A stretch of 42,734 bases of DNA from assembly GCA_041484525.1 (NCBI GenBank), contig JBGPHT010000059.1, positions 1-42,734 of the forward strand, read 5' to 3'. How positions within the stretch are numbered: the stretch's first letter is position 1; the number at the start of each line of letters is the position of its first letter. Below are positions 1 through 8,512 of this stretch, piece by piece. The stretch comes from JBGPHT01 sp041484525. Its GTDB lineage: Bacteria; Acidobacteriota; Terriglobia; Bryobacterales; Bryobacteraceae. Made by a program: the position numbers and the translations under genes. The notes beneath the pieces are model-generated. The model had not been told where the DNA came from, made no database searches, and saw nothing but the letters and a program-made list of their open reading frames with translations.

Positions 1-211
1 GGTGTGCGACATAAAAGTGGAGAGACCTACGCATCCTCAACAAAACGACAAGAGTCTGAGCGTACACATACGCAAGGCTTCTGGCCGCTGTGCGGCGAAC
101 GCACATCTTGACCGTTGCGGGATTGCCCGTCCTTGAGGCCTTTGCTTCGGGACCCCGCGGGCCGTCAAAAATCAGGTTGCGCCGGGTGGCTCCACTTTTA
201 TGTCGCACACC
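1..211. mobile_element. 211-bp element bounded by perfect 22-bp inverted repeats (MITE-like or IS remnant)
   Basis: Bases 1-22 are the exact reverse complement of bases 190-211. The ends read GGTGTGCGACATAAAAGTGG inward. The 167 bases between them hold no convincing gene. The ends face outward, as for a small non-autonomous element or two ends left by deletion of a transposase. The style recalls insertion-sequence termini, but I do not recognise a named family. No target duplication can be tested because the left flank is outside the window. The stretch up to the promoter at 296 shows nothing else clear. Confidence 0.6.
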
Positions 212-295
212 CGCACAAACGGGATCCCACGTCTCGCCAGAACCATGGCGCCTTGCTCAAGGAATTCACAACTTTCATCCTTGAAGCCTTCAGTC

Positions 296-322
296 TTGAC
301 ATGTGACAACGAGAACTATAAT
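296..322 (+). promoter_or_regulatory. Candidate sigma-70 promoter
   Basis: TTGACA (296-301) and TATAAT (317-322) both match the housekeeping consensus exactly, but the spacer is 15 nt, shorter than the usual 16-18. It lies about 47 nt upstream of the receptor remnant at 369, and a purine-rich stretch (GGGGCGAGGAG) precedes that ATG. With the receptor truncated, transcripts from here would next reach the tetrahaem cytochrome gene at 616. Confidence 0.5.
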
Positions 323-368
323 CTATCATCGTTAGGCACGAGAGGCCCGGCGGGGCGAGGAGTTCTCT

Positions 369-560
369 ATGCGAAAAGCGTGGATTCTTGTGTTTGCAGC
401 GGCGATTGCCTGCGTAAGCCAGTCATTCGCTCAAACATCGGCTGGCGTCAACGGGCTCGTTTTGGATTCGAGCGGTGGCACTATGCCGGATACCCAGGTC
501 ACAATCACTAATCTCGAGACCGGCTTCGACGGTCGGCTCGCCGCGAGATATTCAGTTTAG
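369..560 (+). pseudogene. Truncated TonB-dependent receptor, N-terminal remnant
   Basis: This 63-residue frame has a good signal peptide (MRKAWILVFAAAIACVSQSF, cleaved near AQT) followed by AGVNGLVLDSSGGTMPDTQV and TITNLETG. That is the opening of the carboxypeptidase-regulatory-like domain at the start of the large receptors at 4758-8150 and 17905-21663. It then runs into unrelated residues and stops after about 60 aa, where the family normally continues for over 1,000. Promoter and ribosome-binding region look preserved, so this appears to be the 5' stump of a receptor gene removed by deletion. A functional short secreted peptide cannot be excluded. Confidence 0.7.
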
Positions 561-615
561 CCTGCGGATGTCGGTCTAGAAGGCCGTCGGATGTCGCGCC
601 GTTTCCAATTCGCCA

Positions 616-1200
616 ATGACAATCACGCGATCGCCAGTCCGGTTTCTTTTTGCCGTTAGCCTTGCTGTGACGTGCGGGCGAATGCCCGCTGCGGACGACG
701 AAAGCGGGAAAATCCTGCGTCCTGCGGATAACTCGTGGCACCAGGTTGGCCCGGTCGACCTGGTTGCCACAGCCGAGTCCGGCAAGCTGCAACTGGATGG
801 GGCTCCGATTCAAGCGGAACAACCCTTCCCCAACGTTTTTCACACCACGTTAAAGGTATCGCCGGGATTACATTCGGTGGTTCTGACGTGGGAGGGCGGC
901 AGGAAAGAAGCGCGCTTTTTTGTGGGCGCCAATCCCCCCGCCGGTTACCGGGAATTTCATCAACATCCCCCGGTTCCGGGCGTCCAGTGCACGCAATGCC
1001 ACGGACTCAATACGCGTGGACGTTTCGTTTTCAAGGGCGGATGTTTCGACTGTCATCAGAAGGATGGGTTCGCGAAAATCCATACTCATGAACCGGCTGT
1101 CCTCGAGCAATGCGGAGTATGCCATAACGCCCATGGGTCAACGGTAAAGGCGCACCTTCTGTATCCGAAAGAAAGCGCGTGTAAGATCTGCCATAACTGA
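616..1200 (+). CDS. Secreted tetrahaem c-type cytochrome
   Basis: The protein has 194 aa and four CxxCH haem-binding motifs: CTQCH (125-129), CFDCH (143-147), CGVCH (166-170) and CKICH (189-193). The first 25 residues are a signal peptide (RFLFAVSLAVTCG core), so it should mature in the periplasm. Residues about 30-110 hold no haem site and look like a small beta domain rich in Val, Gly and Leu. The haem cluster fills the C-terminal 75 residues and resembles doubled-CxxCH electron carriers. It probably shuttles electrons, but the partner is unknown. It sits behind the receptor remnant and converges on the flavin oxidase gene, 34 nt away. No strong Shine-Dalgarno precedes the ATG, so the start is chosen for the signal peptide. 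Confidence 0.8.
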   Translation: MTITRSPVRFLFAVSLAVTCGRMPAADDESGKILRPADNSWHQVGPVDLVATAESGKLQLDGAPIQAEQPFPNVFHTTLKVSPGLHSVVLTWEGGRKEARFFVGANPPAGYREFHQHPPVPGVQCTQCHGLNTRGRFVFKGGCFDCHQKDGFAKIHTHEPAVLEQCGVCHNAHGSTVKAHLLYPKESACKICHN

Positions 1201-1234
1201 CGGTCTCGGATTGAGCGCCGCTCCGGCGTACGGA

Positions 1235-2422
1235 TTATTGGCGGACAATGCGGACGTAAGAGCGATCGATTTCCGAGACCTTTCCGGTTCCGGCCATTCC
1301 CATATCCGCCGCCAACTCCGCTTGCAGGATCTTCATTACCTGCTCGACGCCACGCTGTCCAAACGAGGCGAGACCCCACAGATAGGGTCTCCCGACCCCC
1401 ACTGCGCTGGCGCCCAAGGCGAGAGCCTTGAAGACATCGGTGCCGCGGCGAAAACCGCCGTCCACGAGCACGGGAATCTTGCCGCTGGCCGCTTGCACGC
1501 ATTCCGGCAGCGCCCTGATTGTCGATCCAACCTGATCGAGCTGCCGCGCTCCGTGGTTCGAAACGATCACGCCTGACAAGCCGTGCTTCACCGCGCGATC
1601 GGTGTCCTCGGACGTCAACACTCCCTTAACCACTACCGGGATCTTGCTGACTTCCCTAAGCCGCTGCAGTGTGTCCCAGGTCGGCGTGGGGAAAGGCCTG
1701 GGACTCGGCGGATCGCCAGAAGTCCAGAGCACGTCGTCCGGCTTGTAAACCAGCTTCCCGCTGGGGTCCCGGGGGACGCCATTCCCCTGACACCAGTTGC
1801 GCACCAGTCCGTTGTGCATGCTGCGCTCGCGATGCGAGACAACGTAAATGTCGACGGTGACGGAGATGCCGGAGCAGCCTTGATCTTCCAACTTTTCGGT
1901 GAAGGCCGACATCTGGCTCTTGGTCCGAAACTCGGCGGCGGTGGTGTACTGCCACCAGACCTTCGGTCCTTTTCCCGACGCGAGGATGTCGGCAGCACCC
2001 CCTGTCGTGATCATCATGGCGTTGGCGGTTTTGGCGGCGAGCGCCGTCTCCTGTTCTCCGTTCGGTATGAAGCAATTCTTGCCGTTGGTCACCGAAAGGT
2101 AGATAGGCTGGGTGAGTTGCTTCCCAAACAGGCCGATCGAAGTATCGATCTTGCTCACATCGTTGACTAGAAAATGAGGACGGATGGCGATGTTGTCAAA
2201 ATCGGCCCGATTCGCGCGAAGGGAGGCTTCGTCATCGGAGCCCTCATCCAGATAGTCCCATGCAACGGGATCCAGCTTCGCCTTAGCCGCTTTGGCAAAA
2301 TCGAATACATTTACCTGTCTCAGCAGAGCATCGCTCAGTTCACTGAATTTCTTGTCTGCCTTCAGCAGCGGAGACGCGGCCAGGAATTGACAGAATCCGC
2401 GGATTGCTTGCCGTCGAGTCAT
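1235..2422 (-). CDS. Tat-exported FMN-dependent alpha-hydroxy-acid dehydrogenase/oxidase (LldD-like)
   Basis: This 395-aa protein belongs to the glycolate oxidase/lactate dehydrogenase flavin family, which oxidises L-2-hydroxy acids to 2-keto acids on a TIM barrel. The signature SNHGARQLD carries catalytic His290 and Arg293. Lys266 lies in VVVKG, VTVD ends at Asp191, and the FMN-phosphate loop DGGFRRGTDVFKALALGA and GRPYLWG follow. The frame could open at a TTG 36 nt upstream. I chose the ATG at 2422 because it begins MTRRQAIRGF, a twin-arginine leader, and that makes the enzyme extracytoplasmic, unlike most relatives. The segment after strand beta1 (YLSVTNGKNCFIPNGEQ) departs from the common family pattern. 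The acceptor may be the neighbouring cytochrome, but that is inference. The gene is divergent from the propeller gene at 2589, with a 166-nt shared upstream region. Confidence 0.88.
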   Translation of the reverse strand: MTRRQAIRGFCQFLAASPLLKADKKFSELSDALLRQVNVFDFAKAAKAKLDPVAWDYLDEGSDDEASLRANRADFDNIAIRPHFLVNDVSKIDTSIGLFGKQLTQPIYLSVTNGKNCFIPNGEQETALAAKTANAMMITTGGAADILASGKGPKVWWQYTTAAEFRTKSQMSAFTEKLEDQGCSGISVTVDIYVVSHRERSMHNGLVRNWCQGNGVPRDPSGKLVYKPDDVLWTSGDPPSPRPFPTPTWDTLQRLREVSKIPVVVKGVLTSEDTDRAVKHGLSGVIVSNHGARQLDQVGSTIRALPECVQAASGKIPVLVDGGFRRGTDVFKALALGASAVGVGRPYLWGLASFGQRGVEQVMKILQAELAADMGMAGTGKVSEIDRSYVRIVRQ

Positions 2423-2588
2423 CGAGACACGAATATCACACTTTCGCGGGAAGATCAATGATAGATCACTTGATGGTCAAAGAGTGCGACGGCCAGGCCG
2501 GCTAAATTGCCAAAGAAATGGATCATATTGTTGAAGGTGTTTGATAATATGGATGCACGATGAACGTTCAGATGGAGGCCTGATCCCT

Positions 2589-3482
2589 ATGACAAAGAGA
2601 GAATTTCTCGCGATGGGCTTAAGTCTAGGTGGAGCGCGAGCATTTGCGCAGGATTCGTCGGGAGCGGCACCGAGGGCCGGCGGAGCACAATCCGGCCGTA
2701 ACCAGCCGATTCCCTCGCGAAAAGCGAAAACGACCAAGCTCTTCAAGAGTCCACCAGGGTTCCCGAACGGCGTTGCGGTAACGCCTGAGGGCTTATGGAT
2801 CGCCGAGCAAAAACTTTCGGGCGCCGTGGCCGCGCAATATCACCTGGAAGAGCCGAAGGATCTTTCCGAAAAGGCATGGCTGGTCGATTGGAACGGCAAG
2901 GTGCTCAAGGAGGTCTCGACCCCATCGAGAAATACGAGCGGCATGGCCGTCGGCGGCGGATACGTTTGGATGTGCGCCAATGCGCCACCTGAAGGTGTCT
3001 TCCAGGTCGACATGAATTCCAAGTTGGTCAGTCACCGCCAGATCCCGCTAGGCCCCGCCAACGACGGTGGCGGCTGCCATGGAGCGTTGTACCAGGACGG
3101 CAAGCTCTGGATCGTCGCCAACCGGATTCGCGGGATTCTCCGGGTCGACGCGAAGACGTGGACGCCGGAATTCATGATTCCGATCTACCAGACTCCGGGC
3201 ATGATGCGATATCACGGCATCGCCTGGGACAACGGCTCCATCTGGCAGTTGGCCGGAAATGATAGCAAAAACTTCGCGGAGGGACGTTCGGCCCTGGTGA
3301 AGTATGACGCTGCCACCGGCAGAGTGCTGGAGACGGCGGAGCTGGTTCCCGGCTCGTCGGATCCGCACGGCCTTGCCATGCACGACGGCGCCTTGATTAG
3401 CTGCGACGCCGGCATTCATCCTGGCTGGCCGAATTACGACAGTCCGACAACTGGTTGGATTTTCCGGATCGACCTGGCCTAA
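2589..3482 (+). CDS. Exported SMP-30/NHL-type beta-propeller protein
   Basis: A 297-aa protein starting MTKREFLAMG, a Tat-like leader with KR in place of RR, cleaved near ARAFAQ. A Gly/Ala/Arg-rich linker follows, then repeated propeller blades with patterns such as FPNGVAVTPEGLWIAEQ, TSGMAVGGGYVWMCAN, CHGALYQDGKLWIVANR and DPHGLAMHDG. Members act as lactonases or as non-catalytic sugar-binding propellers. Metal ligands of true lactonases are not certain here, so the activity is left open. The ATG at 2589 is preferred over an upstream in-frame ATG at 2541 because only it gives a leader at the N-terminus. The stop overlaps the convergent hydrolase stop by 4 nt. Confidence 0.72.
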   Translation: MTKREFLAMGLSLGGARAFAQDSSGAAPRAGGAQSGRNQPIPSRKAKTTKLFKSPPGFPNGVAVTPEGLWIAEQKLSGAVAAQYHLEEPKDLSEKAWLVDWNGKVLKEVSTPSRNTSGMAVGGGYVWMCANAPPEGVFQVDMNSKLVSHRQIPLGPANDGGGCHGALYQDGKLWIVANRIRGILRVDAKTWTPEFMIPIYQTPGMMRYHGIAWDNGSIWQLAGNDSKNFAEGRSALVKYDAATGRVLETAELVPGSSDPHGLAMHDGALISCDAGIHPGWPNYDSPTTGWIFRIDLA

Positions 3483-4768
3483 AGTCGTGGCAGCTTCGGA
3501 TCCGGTTTGATGTTCCCGTGGAACATCCGGGTGATCTCACCCGCCAGTCGCAAGTACCAATCGCTGGGCAACTCCCCGCCGTCCGCATCCAGCGTCAGCC
3601 AATTGCCCTGATCGGGCGCCTCCTGGCGGTGCGAAACGACCTTGAGAATCGCGGTCCCCTCATCCACTTCATCAAACATGGCAATCTTCAGAACCTTGGC
3701 GCCGGCCACCTTAGCGTTGTAAGCCTGGCGCCAGAAGAACTCGCCGCGTAGCCGCGGAATCTGGTTTTCCCGGGCGTTGCGTTTCAGATTGTGCCAGGAA
3801 AAGCCCGGGAAAATCACCGGCATGTAGATCTGATGATTCGCCGCAGCACGTTCGACATCCGGAACCAGCACGTCCTGCTTCCACCGGTCCACGGCTTCAA
3901 GCGTGCCGTAGCGGCCCACGTTCCACGGCTGGACGACGTCCATCGCCGCATACGCCTCGGCCCAAGCCGGGTCTTGGCGCGAATCGGCGGTCAGGGTCCC
4001 CCAGCGCGCGGGAGTGCCGCCCATATAGGTGACCCGGTATGGCACCGGCGCGTTGGACTTGAACCAGTCGATCAGGTCCTTCGCCGCCTGGGGATCGGCC
4101 GGTGGATGGGCGTTGCCGTCGTTCAAGCCCATGCCCCAAATGGAAAGGACCGGCTTCCCGTTGTGGCGCTGATAGTTCGGATGCGAAGTCACCTTCAACT
4201 CGTCTACCAGATACGCCCAGTCGTCCTTTAACGTCTGAGCGAACGTCTCGGCATTCCCACCCGAGATGTCGTATTCGATGGCGAACGTCCGCCCGGATTC
4301 CCTGGCTGCCGCCATGATGTTCTTGAGCACTACGTCGCCATCCGCGTGCTTCCCCCGAATCGTGCCCACGAAGCGTTGCACCAGGACGCCGTCGAGCCCG
4401 TATTCTTTCATCCAACGGAAGTGGCGGCTCACCGTCTTCTGGTTCCGTGACGAGAACAGATACGCCGGCTTTCCGCCGATGGTCATGCCGGGAACTTCGC
4501 AGCGCTCATCGGGATCGAGTTCGCTGAGGTCGGGGTACAGTTCAACGGTCAGACTGTCGGCGGTGGGAACGCCGCGGGACCAGTGCGTCCAGCGCTCGGA
4601 CCCATCCGACGGACACGTAAACCAACCCTGATATCCGATCAGGACCTTGTTGTCGAGCGTGGATGGGTCGACGGCGCCGGCTGCACTGAGAGCGGCCCGG
4701 CACAGAATCAGAACGAACGCGACGCGAACCAGGGACGCATCGCTCTTTACGGACGGTTTAGAATTCAA
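3479..4768 (-). CDS. Secreted glycoside hydrolase, GH99/GH71-like (xylosidase/endo-mannosidase-type fold)
   Basis: A 429-aa protein with a hydrophobic leader (VAFVLILCRAALSAAGA). The catalytic region begins KVLIGYQGWFTCPSDG and continues through WTHWSR, DGVLVQRFVG, IEYDISGG, KPVLSIWGMG and MPVIFPGFSWHN. The W/Y/D-rich barrel and opening are characteristic of the GH99/GH71-like proteins often annotated as xylosidase. The acidic catalytic pair cannot be assigned by eye. No ATG or GTG suits the leader. The best start is TTG at 4768, which lies inside the last codons of the TonB receptor gene (11-nt overlap) and implies translational coupling. It probably cleaves a polysaccharide or glycan whose products the receptor imports. 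Substrate unknown. Confidence 0.68.
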   Translation of the reverse strand: MNSKPSVKSDASLVRVAFVLILCRAALSAAGAVDPSTLDNKVLIGYQGWFTCPSDGSERWTHWSRGVPTADSLTVELYPDLSELDPDERCEVPGMTIGGKPAYLFSSRNQKTVSRHFRWMKEYGLDGVLVQRFVGTIRGKHADGDVVLKNIMAAARESGRTFAIEYDISGGNAETFAQTLKDDWAYLVDELKVTSHPNYQRHNGKPVLSIWGMGLNDGNAHPPADPQAAKDLIDWFKSNAPVPYRVTYMGGTPARWGTLTADSRQDPAWAEAYAAMDVVQPWNVGRYGTLEAVDRWKQDVLVPDVERAAANHQIYMPVIFPGFSWHNLKRNARENQIPRLRGEFFWRQAYNAKVAGAKVLKIAMFDEVDEGTAILKVVSHRQEAPDQGNWLTLDADGGELPSDWYLRLAGEITRMFHGNIKPDPKLPRL

Positions 4769-7700
4769 GCCGCAAGGCCATGGTTACGGTGCGATTGCCG
4801 CTCTTCGAAGCGATCTGTCCGTACGTCGAAGACGTAATGCTGGCGCTGGGCGCACCCAGATTCGGATGATTCAGGATGTTGTACATCTCGGCACGGAATT
4901 GCAGCCTCATGCGCTCGTGGATGGGCTGCCACCGGCTCATCACGGAATCGAAGCTGATGGTCCCGGGGTTGCGCAGATCGGGTTCCGTACGCGAGCCGCT
5001 GCCAAAGGAGTATGCCGCGGGACTGACGTACGCCGTTGTGTCGAACCATTGATTCATGGTCTGGGTGCCGCTCGGCAGATTGCCGTCCTTCAAGCGGTCT
5101 GCATAGCAGCCGAGGCCGCTCGCGCCCGGGAAACTGCAGGCAGCGCCGATGGAGATGGGCGTGCCGGTCTGCATCGCAAAGATACCGGCGGTCTGCCAGT
5201 TGCCGAGGATCCAGCTCGCCAGTCCGTGCGAAAGGAATTGCTTGCCATGCCCGAAGGGCAACTCATAAACGTAGTTGGCGACAACCCGCTGGGACACATC
5301 GGCGGCCGAAATGGACCTCGATAAACTGAGATTGTACGGGTTGATATAGTTGGTGCCCCCGAGAAACCGCTCGTTCACATTGTCGATCAGCTTGGCGGCT
5401 GTATACGACGCCTGGAACAACAGGCCGTGCGAGAACGCGCGCTCTGCCCGCAGCGTGAACCCGTGGTAGATCGAATCACCCACCGAGGCGCGGGTCTGAC
5501 TTACGCCGCTGTACTGCGGGTAGGGCACTAACAAGGCTCCCTGCCTCACTTGCGCCGCGCTCATGGCTCCGGTGGCGATCTTGCCGAAGAAGGGGTTCGG
5601 GACCAGATTGTTGAGTTGCGAGCCCATCGAGAGATACTGCGGAAATGTCGCGTTGCGAGTGAAATTGTTCCAGATATGTTCGCCGCGGCTGCCGATGTAG
5701 GCCGCTTCGACGATGAGGTCTTTCGTAACGCTGCGTTGAAGGTTCGCGTTCCACATCTGGTTCATGGGTGTCACCCATGACGGGAAAATCGCGCCGATGC
5801 CGTTGCCGACCAGCGAATTCGGATAGGGCAACAGTCCCGTCACAAACGGATTGGTCAGCGACGCTCCCGCGACCGGCGTATTGGGCGCTGCCGGCGTTTG
5901 CCCGAAGTAAATGCCGGTGGAGACTGACGACCCGCTGCCCAGATCTCCCGGACTGGAACCGATACCACCGCTGCCTGGCGCATAGAACAAGCCATATGCC
6001 GCCCGGAACACCGTATTCGGCAGGAAGTTCCACACCACGCCCACGCGTGGCGCCCAATTCTTGTTGGGGTCGCTCGGATAGCGATGCGAACTGCTGGTGG
6101 CGAGCAGAACGCCCTTCAGACCGGTGACGGGCTCCGTCGCGCTCGGATCGAAGTAGGCGAGCTGATTGTAGCGCTCCTTAAACGGCGTCTGGTATTCGAA
6201 GCGAACTCCCAGGTTCACGGTGAGAGTACGGGATACCTTCCAATCGTCTTGCAGATACCAGTTGTAACTGGTCTGCAACAGCGCGAGCGATGGACCGACG
6301 GTGAAACTGCCACTGTCCGGCACGCCAAGCATGGCACTCGCCAAACCGTATCCGGCCGTGGCGGACGCCGTGGCAGGGTCGGGACCCTGGGTGTAATTCC
6401 GGCTGAATGAAAAGGTGCCGGACGGATAATCCGGGCGGAACGTATTGAACTGGCAGAAGAGCATGTCGTAGCCCGTCTTGATCGCGTGAGCCTTTTTCAG
6501 CCACGTAAAATGCGCTTGCACTTCAGGCGTGCTTTCGGCATCCACATCGTGCGACGCGCGGTCGGGACCGATGGCCGTAAAATCGGTGACATTGATCCGT
6601 GGGAAGATCGCATCCGCCGAGGCGGCCTTCAGATAGTTGGGCAGCCCGAGGCTCGCGATGTCGAAACCCACGCTGAGGGGCGTCAGTTTGATGATGGAAC
6701 GCGTATAGCCGAGCCGGAATTCGCCGACCAGGTTCGGCGAAAAGGTTTCGGTGTCGCTGATTCCGTAGGTATACGCGATGGATTGCTGATTCCCGCCGCC
6801 GTTGGTGCCTTCTCCCGGAAAAGCGACATTGGTGTACGGGCTCGTCCGGGGCGAAGTCTGATAGCCATACCGGAAGAACAATCGGTTCCTGGTCCCGAAG
6901 TTCTGATCCACCCGCGTGAACCACTTGTCCGTATGCGTGATCAGGCCAAAATTCTGCGACCAGTTGGTTTGGAGCGTGGTGGATATCGCAAGCGTCGGAT
7001 CGGGATAATATCCGAGGATCTTCCTCATGATCGGATCCATCCGATTCGCCGGGATCGCATTGTTCGGGAATAGGGAGCGGCTATAACCACTCTTCTGGGT
7101 AGGGTCCGCCACCGTGCTCTGCGGATCGTAGATCTTGATCAGCGCATTCGCGCTGGTAAACGTCTGCGAGAAATCGCCGCTCTTTTGCAGGGCAGTCGGC
7201 ACGTTCGCGGTGGGGGTGCTGACGCCGTGATCGTTTACCTGTTCCCAATTGAAGAAGAAGAACGTCTGGTTGCGCCCGTCGTAGACGTGAGGGATGTAGG
7301 CGGGGCCGGACAGGGTGAACCCGTATTCGTTGTGCCGCTGCCGGCCGCGCAACACGTTGTTCCGGTTATTGGTCCAACTGTTGGCATTCAGCTTGTCATT
7401 TTTCAGATAGTCGTAGACGCTGCCGTGCACCTGGTTGGCGCCGGTCTTCCCGGCTGCCGCCAGAACGCCGCCGGCGGAGCGGCCATATTCGGCGGAGAAG
7501 CTGTTGGTAATGAAACGGACTTCCTGCACGGTCTCCTGAGGAGGAGTGTAAGCGTTGTCGAGAGTCGAATTGTTCCGCGTGTCCTGTCCATCGAGCAAAA
7601 TGGCGCTCGTATTGGAACGGCCTCCGCTGATGATCGGCCCCGTCCCGCTATTGCCGGTCGCGATCACGCCCGGCGAGAGGTTCATCAGGGAGTAGGGACT

Positions 7701-8150
7701 GCGGCCTGTGGGAAGCTCGATGATCTGGGTGGCGCCTGTGACGTAGCCGAGCGACGAGCTCACCTGGTCTACGATCACCGCGTTCGAGATAACCGTGACT
7801 TCGTCGTGAATGGTGCCCGGCTTCAGAGTTACATTGATGGTCGCGGTCTGGCCCACCTGCACCGGAACGTCGGTCACGCGGTTAATCGAAAACCCCTCTT
7901 TTTCCACAGCCAGTTTGTATTTTCCAGCCAGCAGGTAGGGAATCTTGTAATAGCCTTCCTCGGTGGTTTCCGCGGCGGCTATGGCCCCGGTGGCTTGGTT
8001 CGTAGCCGTAACCTTCGCCTTCGGGATCGACGACCCCGTTGCATCCACGACTACTCCGGTGATGGCGCCTTGCTCGACTTGGGCAAAGCTGATGATGGCG
8101 TTCGTAGCCATGAGCAAGGGCGCGATCAGAAGCGCCATTTTGCGAGACAT
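4758..8150 (-). CDS. TonB-dependent outer-membrane receptor with carboxypeptidase-regulatory-like N-domain
   Basis: A 1,130-aa receptor. After the signal peptide (MALLIAPLLMATNAIISFAQ) comes a carboxypeptidase-regulatory-like domain (GAITGVVVDATGSSIPKAKV, residues about 25-110). The plug follows, with NSFSAEYGRSAGGVLAAAGK, and then a long barrel ending LRLEF with the expected terminal Phe. The family moves large ligands, usually oligosaccharides in Acidobacteria, across the outer membrane using TonB energy. The start at 8150 is chosen because AGAGGGAG lies just upstream and the leader begins there. An upstream frame extension to 8204 lacks both. It is followed by the overlapping glycoside hydrolase gene. 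The 8310-8334 palindrome upstream suggests co-control with the operon starting at 15374. Ligand not predictable. Confidence 0.92.
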   Translation of the reverse strand: MSRKMALLIAPLLMATNAIISFAQVEQGAITGVVVDATGSSIPKAKVTATNQATGAIAAAETTEEGYYKIPYLLAGKYKLAVEKEGFSINRVTDVPVQVGQTATINVTLKPGTIHDEVTVISNAVIVDQVSSSLGYVTGATQIIELPTGRSPYSLMNLSPGVIATGNSGTGPIISGGRSNTSAILLDGQDTRNNSTLDNAYTPPQETVQEVRFITNSFSAEYGRSAGGVLAAAGKTGANQVHGSVYDYLKNDKLNANSWTNNRNNVLRGRQRHNEYGFTLSGPAYIPHVYDGRNQTFFFFNWEQVNDHGVSTPTANVPTALQKSGDFSQTFTSANALIKIYDPQSTVADPTQKSGYSRSLFPNNAIPANRMDPIMRKILGYYPDPTLAISTTLQTNWSQNFGLITHTDKWFTRVDQNFGTRNRLFFRYGYQTSPRTSPYTNVAFPGEGTNGGGNQQSIAYTYGISDTETFSPNLVGEFRLGYTRSIIKLTPLSVGFDIASLGLPNYLKAASADAIFPRINVTDFTAIGPDRASHDVDAESTPEVQAHFTWLKKAHAIKTGYDMLFCQFNTFRPDYPSGTFSFSRNYTQGPDPATASATAGYGLASAMLGVPDSGSFTVGPSLALLQTSYNWYLQDDWKVSRTLTVNLGVRFEYQTPFKERYNQLAYFDPSATEPVTGLKGVLLATSSSHRYPSDPNKNWAPRVGVVWNFLPNTVFRAAYGLFYAPGSGGIGSSPGDLGSGSSVSTGIYFGQTPAAPNTPVAGASLTNPFVTGLLPYPNSLVGNGIGAIFPSWVTPMNQMWNANLQRSVTKDLIVEAAYIGSRGEHIWNNFTRNATFPQYLSMGSQLNNLVPNPFFGKIATGAMSAAQVRQGALLVPYPQYSGVSQTRASVGDSIYHGFTLRAERAFSHGLLFQASYTAAKLIDNVNERFLGGTNYINPYNLSLSRSISAADVSQRVVANYVYELPFGHGKQFLSHGLASWILGNWQTAGIFAMQTGTPISIGAACSFPGASGLGCYADRLKDGNLPSGTQTMNQWFDTTAYVSPAAYSFGSGSRTEPDLRNPGTISFDSVMSRWQPIHERMRLQFRAEMYNILNHPNLGAPSASITSSTYGQIASKSGNRTVTMALRLEF

Positions 8151-8309
8151 GTTGAATTCTCCCTCTTTACGGACAGCTAACGCCGCCCGGTTGGTCGTTA
8201 CCATGACCCTGTGGTCGCCTCTTGGCGCCTACCCCTGTTGCGTGCCCGGCGATACCAGGGCCGAAAGCATCTCGATGGCGAGACTGTAACCCGAACGCAG
8301 TATTACAAC

Positions 8310-8334
8310 AACGTTAGGATAGGTTCCTAACGTT
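8310..8334. promoter_or_regulatory. Palindromic operator candidate AACGTTAGGA-N5-TCCTAACGTT
   Basis: Arms 8310-8319 and 8325-8334 are perfect 10-bp inverted repeats around TAGGT. The site is about 160 nt upstream of the TonB receptor start at 8150. The half TCCTAACGTT recurs exactly at 15468-15477 upstream of the other left-arm operon, and AACGTTAAGATAGGT, a 14/15 match to the left half, lies at 16138-16152 within the membrane-regulator gene. No T-run follows, so a terminator is unlikely. The 362-nt gene-free stretch 8151-8512 holds only this site and the hairpin at 8421-8501. Confidence 0.6.
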
Positions 8335-8420
8335 CGGCTAAACATCAGAAAACAAGCTCTCTAGATTTGCTCGCGTTTGTATCGGTAGCTACTGGGTGGC
8401 GGAAACACAAAAAACGACAA

Positions 8421-8501
8421 TTGGCCGCGGATAAACGCTGATGGACGCTGATAAGAAAGTTTTTGTTTTATCGGTGTCCATCGGTGTCCATCTGCGGGCA
8501 A
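8421..8501. repeat. REP-like imperfect inverted repeat (34-nt arms)
   Basis: Left arm 8421-8454 and right arm 8468-8501 pair over 34 positions with a few transition mismatches, around a 13-nt T-rich loop. Each arm contains tandem units (GATGGACGCTGATAA against TCGGTGTCCA twice). The right arm ends just past the pentahaem cytochrome stop, 12 nt from 8513. It may stabilise or terminate the transcript. Its tandem GGACGCTGAT style is that of dispersed intergenic palindromes, but no second copy is in the window. Confidence 0.7.
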
Positions 8502-8512
8502 TTGCCTTTGCC

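Noticed and set aside
4743..8174. CTCTTTACGGAC at 4743-4754 and 8163-8174
   Set aside because: An exact 12-mer shared by the hydrolase 5' coding region and the receptor leader. No symmetry or promoter logic, so probably chance or a minor duplication.
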